The notes under the pieces were generated by a model. That model was given only the letters and a program-made list of their open reading frames with translations, was not told the origin of the DNA and searched no databases. Below, piece by piece: positions 1 to 60,300 of a stretch of DNA of 64,000 nt. The position numbers and the translations under genes were made by a program. This DNA comes from Archilochus colubris (Eukaryota > Chordata > Aves > Apodiformes > Trochilidae): the NCBI GenBank assembly GCA_023079485.1, contig CM041084.1, forward strand, positions 118,590,467 to 118,654,466, given 5' to 3'. Each line of letters begins with the position of its first letter. Position 1 is the first letter of the stretch.

Positions 1-226
1 TTCATAATATCTTGTTTAAGCCTCCCATGATGCAACTTCAGGCTGTTTCCTCTAGTCCTGTCATGACCTACTTGGGAGAAGAGGCCAAGACTCACCTCAC
101 TACAAACTCCTTTCAGGTAGTTGTAAAGAGCAGTAAGGTCTCCCCTCAGCCTCCTCTTCTCCAAGCTAAACAGTCCCAGTTCCATCAGCCTCTCCTCATA
201 GGACTTCTTCTGTAGACTCTTCACCA
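1..226 (-). mobile_element. CR1 LINE 3' fragment
   Basis: The stretch has the avian CR1 pattern: TGATGCAACTT near 30, a GGGAGAAGAGGCCAA block near 75, then GGTCTCCCCTCAGCCTCC at about 140. The TTCTCCAAGCTAAACAG and CTCATAGGACTTCTTC blocks follow to about 226. The direction is the complement of CR1 coding sense. It is truncated by the left window edge and diverged, so it is an old copy lying in an EYA1 intron. Confidence 0.85.
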
Positions 227-3200
227 TTCAAATCAAACTAACTCTGACAAAATCAGATAGGTGCCTCACTCAGCTATTTCTCACAGCAGCAGAACCTGAC
301 CTTGTGGTCTGAACATAAGCCTCTGTGCATAGTCCATTGCTAAATCAAGGTTGTCTGGCAAAATCCATCACTATATTCTCAATTTTTGTATTACCAGTGA
401 TTAATAATCACCTGAGTGACATGAATGATTACATTCAACAATCACAAAGAGCTGATGTTGCTTTCAGCTGCATCCTTAACTACTACACTCTTTTGAAAAC
501 TACTTTCAAACAAAAGGTATTTCTTTTGTAGACTGGATTTTAAATATTGCCAGAGAAGAAATATTTCTTTTAATATTAGACAATACATGTTATTTTTCTA
601 GTTTGAGAGAATGTGAAATGTAATGTTCTTACAAAATTTATTTTCTTTGGTATAACCTTTTGGGCCAGTAAACCTCCCCCTTTTCCTAAGGAAGGTCAAC
701 CTCCACCTATCAACACCACCATTGCTCTGAACTGGATAAATGATTTTTATTTTTTTTCTTGACATCGACACAGCAAGGTTGATTTTCTTCCTCACTTGTA
801 CATCATTAGTGATTTCAGGACATCAAAAGGAAATTGATGCCATAATGCTACACTGAGGTCTTCCAGTGCTCTGAGATGAGTTTGCAAATAAAATGTTTTA
901 AATAGAATTGGGGTAATTGGGCATGAGAGAAACAAAGAGCAGGAAGCACTCAAAGCTGCTATGTTTACCTCTTAAACATCTGCTACCTATTGCTTGGAAA
1001 AAAAAAAACCTAAACCAAAATAGTAGTAAAACCCTCCCTCCTCTAAAGCCTTTCTTTATGAATGATTGAACAATTAAAACCAAGAAAGTTGCTGTATAGT
1101 TTGGGGATGATCATTAAAGTCTTTGTAACTTTATTCCTCATCTCAAATGAAAAATAATATCAGCTCTAATAGTGGTGCTGCAGAATTAATCAGTGGTTTA
1201 ATCTTTTAAGCATTCTGAAAGCTTATTGCAAACTGAACCTAAATACAGTAACTATTAATACCAACTAAGTTGATTAATATATATTAATGCATTCTTCATC
1301 ATACTTTCCTTCTAACAGCATTATTTCAAAAACATAAAGAAGTGAAAAACAGAGAATTTATACTAAGAAATAATAAAATTGATGAACATTATAATTATAA
1401 CTTATAAAATCACATAAAAATCTAACAAAAAGAGAAAAATTTATTTCATATTCTTGCAACTGAAAGCCTAAAAATCTCACAAGACAAGAGAAATGGGCAT
1501 TGATAATACACCCAATCACAAGTAACTTGTTTTGGAACAGCAGTACTTTGAGGAGCAAGACTCTGATTTACTGCTGTTCTGATTTCTTCCTTTTCAATGG
1601 CTTAGCCCATCATTTTGTAAACATAATTTGTCACCAACACCAGCCAGAGCTCTCTGTAACTACTTTTTGCCTTTCTTTCAGATCTGCTATCCCTGCTGAG
1701 AGACTCTACTAAAGAAGAATTTTTCATACTGACACCAACTGTAGTCTTGCTGTGAATAACCACATTCCCATAAAAATCATTCCATTTATTGCAAAGTTGT
1801 TGGCAGACCATAGGAATAATAGTCAACTCAGGAAACCTTTTATCCTGAAATCACATAGCTTAACCCTTTGCCTGACCATATGGAGCTTACACATAAAAAC
1901 CATATTACCCCACTGCTGCCTGAATTCTTTATAAAAGCATTTTTGTTACTGTTTTAAAGTTTTAAAAATCATTTTTTCACAGTACTTCTTCAATTAAAAA
2001 AGAAAAAAAAAACCAAAAAACAAAACCCAGACCAAATTGGAATCAATCAAGTAGTATTCTGGTTTTTTCCTCAATATTCAATGTTATATTTGAAATCACA
2101 GACTCTTTCCCAATATAGGAAATAACACATTAGCATAGATGCTTGAGTATAGTTTTGCTTATAATCTAAAAATTCAGTCATATAAAGTTTTTTTGTCTCT
2201 ATTTTTCCTGCCTTCCTATGGTAAGGAAAGCTGTATGAATTTACAAGATTATGGAACAATTAGGAAAAAAACCTGCTTGCTTTATGTGGGTTTTTTTTTT
2301 GCAAGGTACTTCTAAGAGATTTAGTATTTGCTTTGTTAAACACCAAACTAGTAGAGATTAGATTCAGGAAATATTCATTAGTTTTGTTAGCCAGTTCTCT
2401 TGACAGTTTGGAAGTCAGAGGTTGCTTGTATTCAAATTTCTATCGGAATTTAATGAAGTGATGGAACAAGAAAGAAAAAAAAAAGGTGGTGTGTGCTGTC
2501 ACTGTCTTTTTTTCTCTGTTTGTGGCTTGACTTGTGCTTCATTCATTTGACTGAGGCCATAAGGGGAGTTTTTGATTTCCAAACACACCTTTAAGAAAAA
2601 GAAACACATTTTGTTCCAATAAATGAATTGAAAAATGACTTGTAGTTTTAAACTTTTCAGTGAGAGACAATTCTTAGAAAACCTCTTATTGGAGTTAGAA
2701 CTGCTGCTATGGTTGGCTCTGCCTCTTGTCTACCAGCACTAGGGAAGGTGTTAACCCCTGTGTGCCCATACTTTACATTCACAATGCAAATTATACAAAT
2801 ATCCAGAAGAAAAAGAGAAGATTTTTCAACCAATTGGAAGTGATTTTCTACAGTTCATAAAGGATCGCTTGATTAGGTATAGCTGATCTTTCTGGTGGCA
2901 GTAATGCTTCAGATAAGCTCCATACTCTTATCAGCAGTGTGTCAGTGAATATCTAAGAACTGTCCCTTGACTGTATAGTACTGCAGGTAACATTCAGAGA
3001 GTGCCTGGACTGCCCTGTTAAAACTGGACAAGGATCTTGGGAGGAGAAAAAAAAAAAAAAAAAAGCAACCAAATACTCCATTCCTTCAATACCTCATTGT
3101 TTCTTTTGTTCAGCTTTTCATTTATATTTTTTGAAATCCTTATTAAATCCTGATTCATTAACAGCACACTCTAAGATCACTTTAGTCCACTAAAGAATCA

Positions 3201-6200
3201 CCAAGCTTCTTGACCATATCTAAAAGCAATTTGAAAAAATACAGGTAACAGCAGTCAAATTTTACTTTAAAACACAGAAAAACAAAAGTGATACTGCAAC
3301 AAGTAAAGGGAATAGTCCCCTCCCCCCTTTCTTTAAAGTTTCATTAGACCATTGAAGTGGATGAAATTCAGATAGAGGCCTTATTGTAAGCACACTGAAA
3401 CAGTAGAAACCTCCTGAGACCACGAAACTCAAACATTTTGGGAACCAACTTCAAGCACTCCTTTCGTGCTTTTAAAACAAAATGAATGAAAAACACTTCT
3501 TAATTTTTCTCCCTGTAGCAACGTTTTAATATGACTCCTACAAACTCCCCAGCACAAACAGATCTGTTTAAAGTACATTTGCATGTATATTTTCTTAAAA
3601 TTTAAACTAGTTGTAACAGTCACACATAACCACGCCAGCAAAAACTGCATGATGACTCTCAAGATACCAGACCACTGGACTAATAACATTGTAAATTTGT
3701 GATAAAATTAAACCTAGACTGAAGAAGTTGAGAGAAACTACCTACCATGCATATTGCTAAGATGTTTACACTATGATTTCCCTTATGTGAGGACTGGTTA
3801 CTGTGACCTCATCCTGCAAAATGGAATGCAAGGATAACACTTAGATTTGCCTAGATTTCCTAAATTAAAAGGTACATCCTTTTCAGAGACTAATACACTT
3901 AAAACACCAGCCTAAATAATGCAAACCTGAGGTCTGGAGGTGAAGTGTTCCCAAATCAACAAGGGAAAAATTTTTAGAGGTGACTATTATGTTTTCTTTA
4001 GTTTGTCTTCTGGGTTTTTCATTCAAAGTGTTCAGTGAGAAAAAAAAAATGTTTTTCTCAGAGCAGTCAGTGGAATCAGCATAAAATAACTACATTACGT
4101 GAGCAGAAAGGGTGGGCTGGGAAAGATATTTGAGTGCAAATTAATGTTGATCTTAGCTGGAATAACTTGCACTCTTCAGCACTTGCAGCTGCACCAGGGA
4201 CATGACTGGCTGTATGAGGTTTTGCACATCTGTCAGCTTAATCAGAGACCAAAACATAAAATCTACTGCTCAGGAATGTTATTTGATTTTGTGAAACTGT
4301 TTAGACTTCTAGGCTATAGGCTAATAATGGATAATTTGGTAAACTTATGAATGTGTTATGAATGAGTCACAACTACAGTATTGACACCTGTAGTAGGCTT
4401 TTGTTCAGTGGTACTCATAAAATTTAAAGCAAATACAAAAAAACATTTTGTTCACATCAGTTTTGCGAAATATTAAAAGCCAAAGAGAAGCTTCTCTGTA
4501 TTAGAACAAATTGAAAGCACTGCATTAATTAATAAAAACATTAGCTGCCTTTAGCATTAGTATCAACCATTTATTCCCTCATTTGGAATCACTATTCTAT
4601 TATTTCAGACTTATGTGGTACTTTAAATAATAAAAAGAGACTGTTCAAATCTGAAATGAAAATTCTGACACTAAGAGGACTTTAGGATGGATCACATCAT
4701 TACCTAGTTTTAGATGCAACATGCTGGGCCATCAAGCAGTATATCATGTCTGTGCTTAGGGCATGACCTGCATTGGCAAAAGAGCTCTGTGCCATCTATC
4801 AGGGATTTTGCAACCCCTCAAAACTAAAAAATCATTAGGGGCAGGTGTTTATGTGTCAGCAATCTAATTTAAGCTAGTGTTTTGGTATCTGCTAATGGAC
4901 TGACAGCACAAGCATGAAAATAGACTGCAAACTTCTCAGTCTGTTAAATTTCTTACAGCATGTTTTGCATTTCTTAAGCCTTAGACAGGTTTTTAGAACA
5001 ACTATGTTGTTTCACTATCTCTACTGTGTATCTCTTCACAAAGCATGTCGCCTAGTCTTTAGCTCACTTGTACTACAACAAAATTTAGGCATCCCAAATG
5101 GAAGCCCTGGTACCAAACAGCAGACTACACTGGGTTCGTACTGGTTACAAGTGCACAAGTACAGGCACCTGAAGCACTGAAATGATCAGTGATGACTGAT
5201 GCCCTTCTGCTCTAAATGATGGAATGTTATTTTTACCCTGCAGTTTTAAAAAGCTGTCTGTACTTGAAATGTATTAATAATGCAGACTGGAACAATTACA
5301 ACTTACAAAATTAATACAAAATTTAAAAAGAAAAATTTGTTTGAATAGAGACATTTTCTAACCATTTTAGCAAAGAGAGCATTTGTGCCAGATATTCCTG
5401 AGTGAGATATTAAGAGACCCAGCCATTGTTAGAAAGCCAACTACTACTACAACTGCACAAAATAACAAATGCTACAATTACCACACTCGGTTCTCTTCCT
5501 TCTGGAGTACTTTATAACTGAATTACCATCCTTGCACCTGTAGATACCATCTTAACCCTAACCATCATCCTTATGTCTAGAGGAGGACATTACAGCAATT
5601 AGATCAGTAATTACAAAGTAGTGGCAAGCACAAAACCAGATCATTTTCCATTTCATTCTACGCAAATAAGTATGTAAAATATGTGCACCAGATAGCCAAT
5701 TAGTATTTAATGCCAGGAAAGGCTTGCACTGTAAATGTTCAGAGCCTGCAGGGTGGATTCAGGCACAAAGCAATCTTGATCTGATTTTTTTCTCTGCAGA
5801 GTTGAACAAACTTTTCTTTCTGTGATTACATTTTCACAGTCCTTCTCCACTTCCTTGGTCTGCCGGGCTATGCAGTTCCTCCAGCTCCCATCACTGACTG
5901 TGGACCTCTCTACAACTGAGTTAAGTTCAAATCTAGGCAGCATCATACCCACCACCTCTGCTCAAAGCTGGCTCTACAACATTTCCACAAGAGAAATGTG
6001 AGAAAATAAATGATGGACTTCCACACTGCTAACAGTGGCCAGCCCGCTCCCCCAGCTTGCTCTGGAGCTTGGTAAAGGCTTTACTTTAGGGCTGGCTTGC
6101 ATCCAAGCAGCTCAGTTGTTAGATTACTTGACTCTAGGACCAGATGTGCTAAAATGCTTTCAGAGAGAGGAGTATTTTACACTAGAGTGGTCATGGTTCT

Positions 6201-9200
6201 TTGAGATGTGCAGTAACCTGCACACAATAAGTCTGTCGAATGTTATTATTCAATAATGTATATTATCATAATGCTCACAATCCCAAATCATGCTTCAGAC
6301 TGCTACTGGGCTTAGGGTTACCAGTCTGAGTCTGTGGCATATTAAAGTATCAAGGTCTGAGGGGAAATAGTTTCCCTTTCTCCTATGGATTAAAGAACCT
6401 GAACATATGGCTGTATTGATTCCACAGCATTCCTGCAGGGCACTGTGTGGCACGCTGGGGACATAGCAGCGAGCACCGTCACTGAAGGACCTGGGAGGAA
6501 AGTCACTTAGTCCCCTGCAGTGTTACTGAGACCTACAAAGGAGAAAATTCTCAGGCTGATGAAAAGAAGAATATATGTCCCTGTCATGCAGAAAAGGTCT
6601 CCTTGAAGCCCAGGAGTGATTTATATGGTGCATTTGCTTCCAGCAGCAGGGAGGCAGCCTACTTTTACCTGGAAGAATTGAAGGCAAAGGCCAAAGAGAA
6701 ACTAACACTGGAGTTTTCCCCTGCAATCAGGCTTCACGGTTGCTGTGCTGGGGTTTTGTTGTTCCCTTTCTCATGCCTGACCTCTCACTACAGTCTATCT
6801 GGAGCACCTCTTCTTGGAGCAATCCTTTCAAGTCCCAGCATTAGCACAGAAGGTATCATCATCTGATTTAGTGCCATGAGAATATGTTTTGCAATGTGGA
6901 CCTTAGAGGTCCTTTACATGTCTTTAAGCAACAGAAGTGCTCTGCATACTGCTGGGTGTCAGACATCCTGGTCACATTTTGATTAGAAGAGGTATCCTCC
7001 AGAGAGCCTTGAGCTTTCAAATGAATAAAAGGGAAAGGCAGTGTTGATAAATACTGATAATCAGATGACCAGTAGCTACCAACAAGGAGAGCAGGCACAT
7101 GCACACAGTAAATTATGCAGGAAACAATCCACAAAGGGCAGTTTTCATAAAAAAAATATAGGGCAATTAATTTCTCCCTATCAACTTCTAGATCTGAGTA
7201 AAATCAAGCTAGCAGTTACAGACTAGTAGGAGTCCTGGAAGGATTTATTGCCATATGGTTGGAGGGAGGAGGTTTTCAGGGCAAACACACAAAGAGTGTG
7301 AGAGTGCGAGGGTGTAAAGGTTGTTTATCCTTTGCTTTAAACTATGCAAGTCAGGATCAGGACACTTCATGAGAGCTGGGCATGTTCCTATATGTGTAAA
7401 GTGCAAGACTGTTAAATGTCTCTGTATTAATCTTACTTTATTTAAAGGAGTGGAGAGGCAGGAGAGTGGCAGCAATGCAGACAGCTGCTCTTCTGATGCT
7501 CCTTGGTGTGGGAGGCAAGAGGGCAGGACAGAGGAGCAAAGGTGCTGCCGGTGGGCAGGGGTGGGAGGGAGGCTGCTGTTCCAGCCAGCTCTGGGTACAG
7601 ACAGAGATGAATCTCAGGGAAAATGCATGCAGGTGGCTTTCCAGAGGGGTCCGTGCATAGTGATGTGGTAATGCAATGTCTTAAAGGTTCATTAATCTGG
7701 AGTAACACCATACTTGTAATCATAAAGCAGTTACACAGTTCTTTTTGACATGCAAAAGAGACCATGCTTTGAATTTTCATCATGAACACATTAATATACA
7801 TCTAGGTGGATTCTGAGTAAGAAACTGAGGAGAAATTAATCAAGGTCAGCATTCCTGATTTTTTAACATAACCAACTTTTCCTTTTTTTTAAATTTTATT
7901 TTCTTTTCCCAAAAAAACAGTTACTGCTTTATGGGAATACCTGATAGCTTTCTCTCGTCTTTTATTGTTAAGAGAAATACATCAACTAATGTACCTTAAA
8001 AACTCACACCATGCTGCCATTCATTATAAATTACTCCCATACACAAATCACCTCTTTACAAAGACTCTACAGACGTGAACTGTGAAGCCATGAGTGTGCT
8101 TTATATATCCCCCACTGACAGAAGAAAAATGAATGCTAATAATAATTTCTGTGCCCTTATACATTATTGCATTTCTCAGGTGTCAAAATTATTTTTTCAA
8201 CAGTATTATAATATATATAGCCTTATTTGAAACCCTGCACAAACGTCCACACCAAAAATGTGAAATGAACAAACAGAATTAAAATGTCTAAAGAAAAAAA
8301 AAATAAAATTACTAATTTATTTGATTTTAACTACTTCAATGGGTTTAAATAGACAAAAATGTTTAGTGTTAATAATAATATTAGGGAAGAGTAAAGATTA
8401 AAAAAAGATTTTAAAAATTACATTTTCAGCTTCAATACATATCTCTAAATGAACAGATCTTATGAGATGGTGGCATAATAATTCACTACTAGTAATTATT
8501 CCTTTAACATACCTAGTTATAATAGGCACCTGATGTGCCAAAGAAATGAATAAACTAATCTTTTAGGAGGTTCAGTATAAGTAAGTAAATATAAACAGTC
8601 TTCAGTGATGCAGGTGGGTAGATGTCATGCTTTAATTCTATCATCAAGTAACTAACTTCCCTAAAACACTGGTGCATGCATCTTAAAATACCTAATGTGC
8701 AATTGCTCCCTATATGCCATCACTCATTATCCCTATCACAACATAATTAGCATGTAAAATCACACATTCTCTTTTAATTAGATAACTTTGGTTCTTCTGA
8801 GAGCACTACACCAATGCAACTTGTGCTCACAATTAAAATCCTATGGAACAGCATGTGAGATATTCAAAAGAAAATTTTCAATACTGAAAATCTAAACTTC
8901 CTATTTTGAAGCCCAAATACAGATTTTGGAATCTAAATTTTGAGGACATTACACCGTTTTCTACTGTTTGGTCTACTATACTTCTATAATTTCATTATGA
9001 AACTACTCTAAATGCAAGAGAGCATTGTTTGTTATGGTACATAGATTAAATTATACATTAGTAAACATTAAAATTTTCCTTTCAGTATGTCAAAAATTTT
9101 GATATACCTCTTTAACATGCTGGTTAAGAAATGTTCCTTTGAGATTTGAAATTTTTTTCTATCAATTTGGAATTAATTACTCCAAATAAATCCGTGTGAA

Positions 9201-9358
9201 GGAAATAAGCCCTCTCTTTCACTTTTTCTCAAAGCAATAAACTAGGAACTAGTACAAACTGAGAGTACAGTACCTAATTGTAAAGATAAGTGCAACTTAC
9301 CCATTGATAAGGGGAATAAACTCCTGAGCTAGGTGGTGATATCCAACTGATTTTTTTT
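227..9358 (-). other. EYA1: EYA1 intron 10, left part (no exon seen)
   Basis: This is AT-rich intronic sequence without recognisable coding exons on either strand. It contains an 18-base A run at 3047-3064 and other short A/T runs. I looked on the minus strand for the acidic segment and the GGVDWMRKLAFRYRR-like segment expected next in EYA1 and did not see them. Short open frames here have no recognisable family. Confidence 0.6.
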
Positions 9359-9552
9359 CATAGAATGATAGAATAATTTGGGTTGGAAGTAACCTCTTAA
9401 GGTCATCTACTCCAGCCCCCTGCAGTAAGCAGGGACATCCTTAACTACATCAGGTTGCTCAGAGCCTTGTCAAGCCTTGAATATCTCCAGGGATGAGGCC
9501 TCAACTACTTCCCTGGGCAACCTGTTCTGTGTGTCCACTACCTTCACCGAGT
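9359..9552 (-). mobile_element. CR1 LINE 3' fragment
   Basis: It starts with the degenerate octamer tail (CATAGAATGATAGAAT), then TTGGGTTGGAAGTAACCTC and a GGTCATCTACTCCAGCCCCC block. AGGGACATCC, TTGCTCAGAGCC and TCTCCAGGGATG blocks follow, then CTGGGCAACCTGTTC before it fades near 9552. This is the 3' end of CR1 in reverse orientation. It is diverged and 5' truncated, as usual for CR1. Confidence 0.9.
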
Positions 9553-10493
9553 TTGAAACACGCCAATTTACAAACACTATTTATTAAGAGAAACATATAG
9601 GAATTCAGATGATTCACCTACCTACCTCTATCTTCTACTAAATGAGGATGGGTAAAGTAGTTTGCAACTGTTACACATTGGCATTGATTCACTTTATGTA
9701 GACTAAAAAATGATTGTCTAGGTTGAGCTTTAAAAAGCCAGTTAGGTCCCACACAAATCAAGCAGTGCTTTGGAGATCACTGCTGCAACTCTGTCCTTTG
9801 AATTCAAAAATGTTAAATCAATCTCCAGCAGTTTATAAAAAGACAAAATACTTTCCCCCTAACTTGGATAACAAGAGACTTGTTCTGATTAGAGCTTTCT
9901 GGAACACATCAGATGAAAAGAAATTTTTTATTAAAAAGCATTAACTTGTGGTATCTGGAAAAATGCATATTACAGGCCAAGTTATGACAGATGATTGCCT
10001 CAGCATAAACCCATTCTCTCTATATGCCAGGAAGGGTTCCCTCTGAGCCTGGGTGAGATGGAGAGCATCAGCTTTCAGGTTCCCACTTTAAATTTTGCCT
10101 AGACCCAAAGACACTGTGGGTTCAACATTTTCCAAATCCTGCTTTGCCTGTCTTCATACAAATTCTGGGCAAGGATGCCCAAACTCTGCGGCTTGCTGGC
10201 ATTGTTGCTTGCAAACTTCTCAGTTCCTAAGAGCCCAGATGCTTATGCACATGAATTGTAAAGCTTAGGCTTGAGGAGGGTTCACCACTAGATCTTCCAC
10301 ACTCAGTTCTTCCTCAGCAAGAACAGATGCTAAGAGCCTGAAGCACAGCCAAGCCAAATTGCCCGCAGTTTTCATGGAAGCCTGTCAAGCTGTAGGATAG
10401 CCTGAACTTCCAAACCACCAAGCAAGGGCTTTGTGTTTCTGAGATGGAGATGAAAAATCTGCCCAGAGGTCACAGGCCTTGGGAACCAGGCAG
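9553..10493 (-). other. Intronic sequence, unremarkable
   Basis: No exon, RNA gene or known repeat was recognised. Base composition becomes less AT-rich from about 9970 towards the duplicated block that follows. Confidence 0.5.
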
Positions 10494-10829
10494 GCCCTCC
10501 TAATAACAGCAAAGCTCATAAGAAAAACAAACTGCAGCTCCAGGAGGATACCTTTGCTCAAGAACACCAACTGGCTGAAACATTTTTAAAAAAAACCTGA
10601 AATTTTTTGTGTACTGAAATCCTCAGTGTGTAGCCAGAACTAGACTTCACAATACTGTTGCCCTCCTAATAATAGCAAAGCTCATAAGAACAACAAACTG
10701 CAGCTCTAGGAGGACACCTTTGTTCAAGAACACCACCTGGCTGCAACATTTTTAAAAAAATCTGAAAGTTCTGGTGTACTGAAATCCTCAGTCTGTAGCC
10801 AGATCTAGACTTTACAATACTGGTGCCCT
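10494..10829. repeat. Tandem duplication, about 166-bp unit, two copies
   Basis: Copy 1 (10494-10659) and copy 2 (10660-10823) both start GCCCTCCTAATAA and share the CAGCAAAGCTCATAAGAA-like, AAACTGCAGCTC, CAAGAACACCA, GTACTGAAATCCTCAGT and TGTAGCCAGA blocks. They differ by scattered substitutions and about 2 bp in length. A third start (GCCCTC at 10824) is then lost in an A run. No coding potential was recognised. Confidence 0.9.
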
Positions 10830-11270
10830 CAAAAAAAAACCAAGGCTCTACCCCTTCCTATATACTTCTCTGTAGACTTCTCCTTGACAAACCCACTGCC
10901 TAGCACTGCTTAACATGCTCTTCTCTCTCTTGGACAGGCTGTTGTAGCAAGACAAACCTCTTTTAGGGAGCTGCGCTTCAAGGTCCAACCAGGTGTTCCA
11001 GCAGAGACTCACAAGCAATGCTCCAAGCCTACGGCTCTCAGAGTTGACTAGCCCTGATCGGTGCTGCTACTCCAAGAGCAACCAGCCTCTCTGCAAACAT
11101 GCTCAGAACTGAGCTGAGCCCGTGCTTCAGGACTCACCTTTTATTGGGCCCTGGTTCTGCTCATGCGCAGTGGGGGCCCACCCTAATTAGGCACAGGTGG
11201 GCTTGACACAAGCTCATGCTCACTTCCTGGCAATTAGTGGCACCTGCTTGCCTCATTTCACTACAGGCTG
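10830..11270 (-). mobile_element. GC-rich repeat-like block, possible solo LTR
   Basis: This block is clearly richer in G+C than its surroundings. Read on the minus strand from about 11265 it begins TGTAGTGAAATGAGG and contains CACTGCGCATGAGCAG. It then has GGGCCCAATAAAAGGTGAG at about 11151-11133, which could serve as a TATA-like or polyadenylation-like box. This layout resembles a retroviral LTR (U3 then R). No clear opposite end, target-site duplication or internal viral gene was found. It could also be another unclassified avian repeat. Confidence 0.35.
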
Positions 11271-59843
<48,573 letters not shown>

Positions 59844-59893
59844 CTGCAGCTTGAGGAAGCAGCAACATCTGAACCGGTTTGGGACTTTTGCAC
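59844..59893 (-). CDS. EYA1: EYA1 upstream exon, in frame with the N-terminus
   Basis: This 50-nt exon is bounded on the minus strand by an acceptor (TTTACAG, then GTGCAAAAG) and a donor (AGCTGCAG, then GTAAGG). It reads VQKSQTGSDVAASSSC plus two bases. Those two bases and the first base of the next exon complete an Arg codon, giving ...CRSMEMQDL with no stop. EYA4 carries a closely similar block (V-K-x-T-x-S-D-V-x, then RSMEMQDL) ahead of the same methionine, so this is probably the EYA1 counterpart of an EYA4 coding exon. It contains no ATG itself. It is therefore either 5' UTR read through in frame or part of an N-terminally extended isoform started in an exon further right. The splice sites and homology are visible; translation is inferred. 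Confidence 0.75.
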
Positions 59894-59989
59894 CTGTAAA
59901 CCAGGGAAGCAAACAGAAGCCTCTATTACCCTGCTTTAGTATGAGGCCTTAATTTAAAGACAGGCTATCACTGAAGATGATAATTCTGT

Positions 59990-60300
59990 CCTTTAAACCC
60001 AAAAGGAGAGGAGGAGGGCGCGGTGGCCGTGAAAGGCATATTGTCTTTAAATTGAAGGCTCAACTGTTGTTTCCTCGGCAGGTCTCTCTCCCTCCTCCCT
60101 GCACGGGGGGACGGCGGCCAAGTGACAGGATAGTGATTCATCAGGGGCCCATGACAGCTGCAGAGGGGCTCACTCCTCCCACGGCACGGCCACGCACCCC
60201 GCCAAGGTAACCCCGCCGCCAAGGGCAGCCGGAGCCTCCGCAGCCTCTCCCGCCCCGAGCCCCCCAGCATCCTCCACCCCTCTTGCCTCTTGATATCACC
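59990..60300. promoter_or_regulatory. EYA1: CpG-rich block, candidate alternative EYA1 promoter
   Basis: This is the most CpG-dense segment of the window, with roughly 17 or more CpGs in about 300 bp. It includes GGGCGCGGTGGCCG, GGGGGGACGGCGGCC and CCCGCCGCCAAGGG-like stretches. It lies just upstream, in gene direction, of the exon at 59844-59893. That position and composition suit a promoter or 5' exon of an EYA1 transcript. No TATA box was seen. A good minus-strand donor (TTTGGG, then GTGAGTTG) lies nearby at about 60448. Promoter activity is an inference. Confidence 0.4.
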
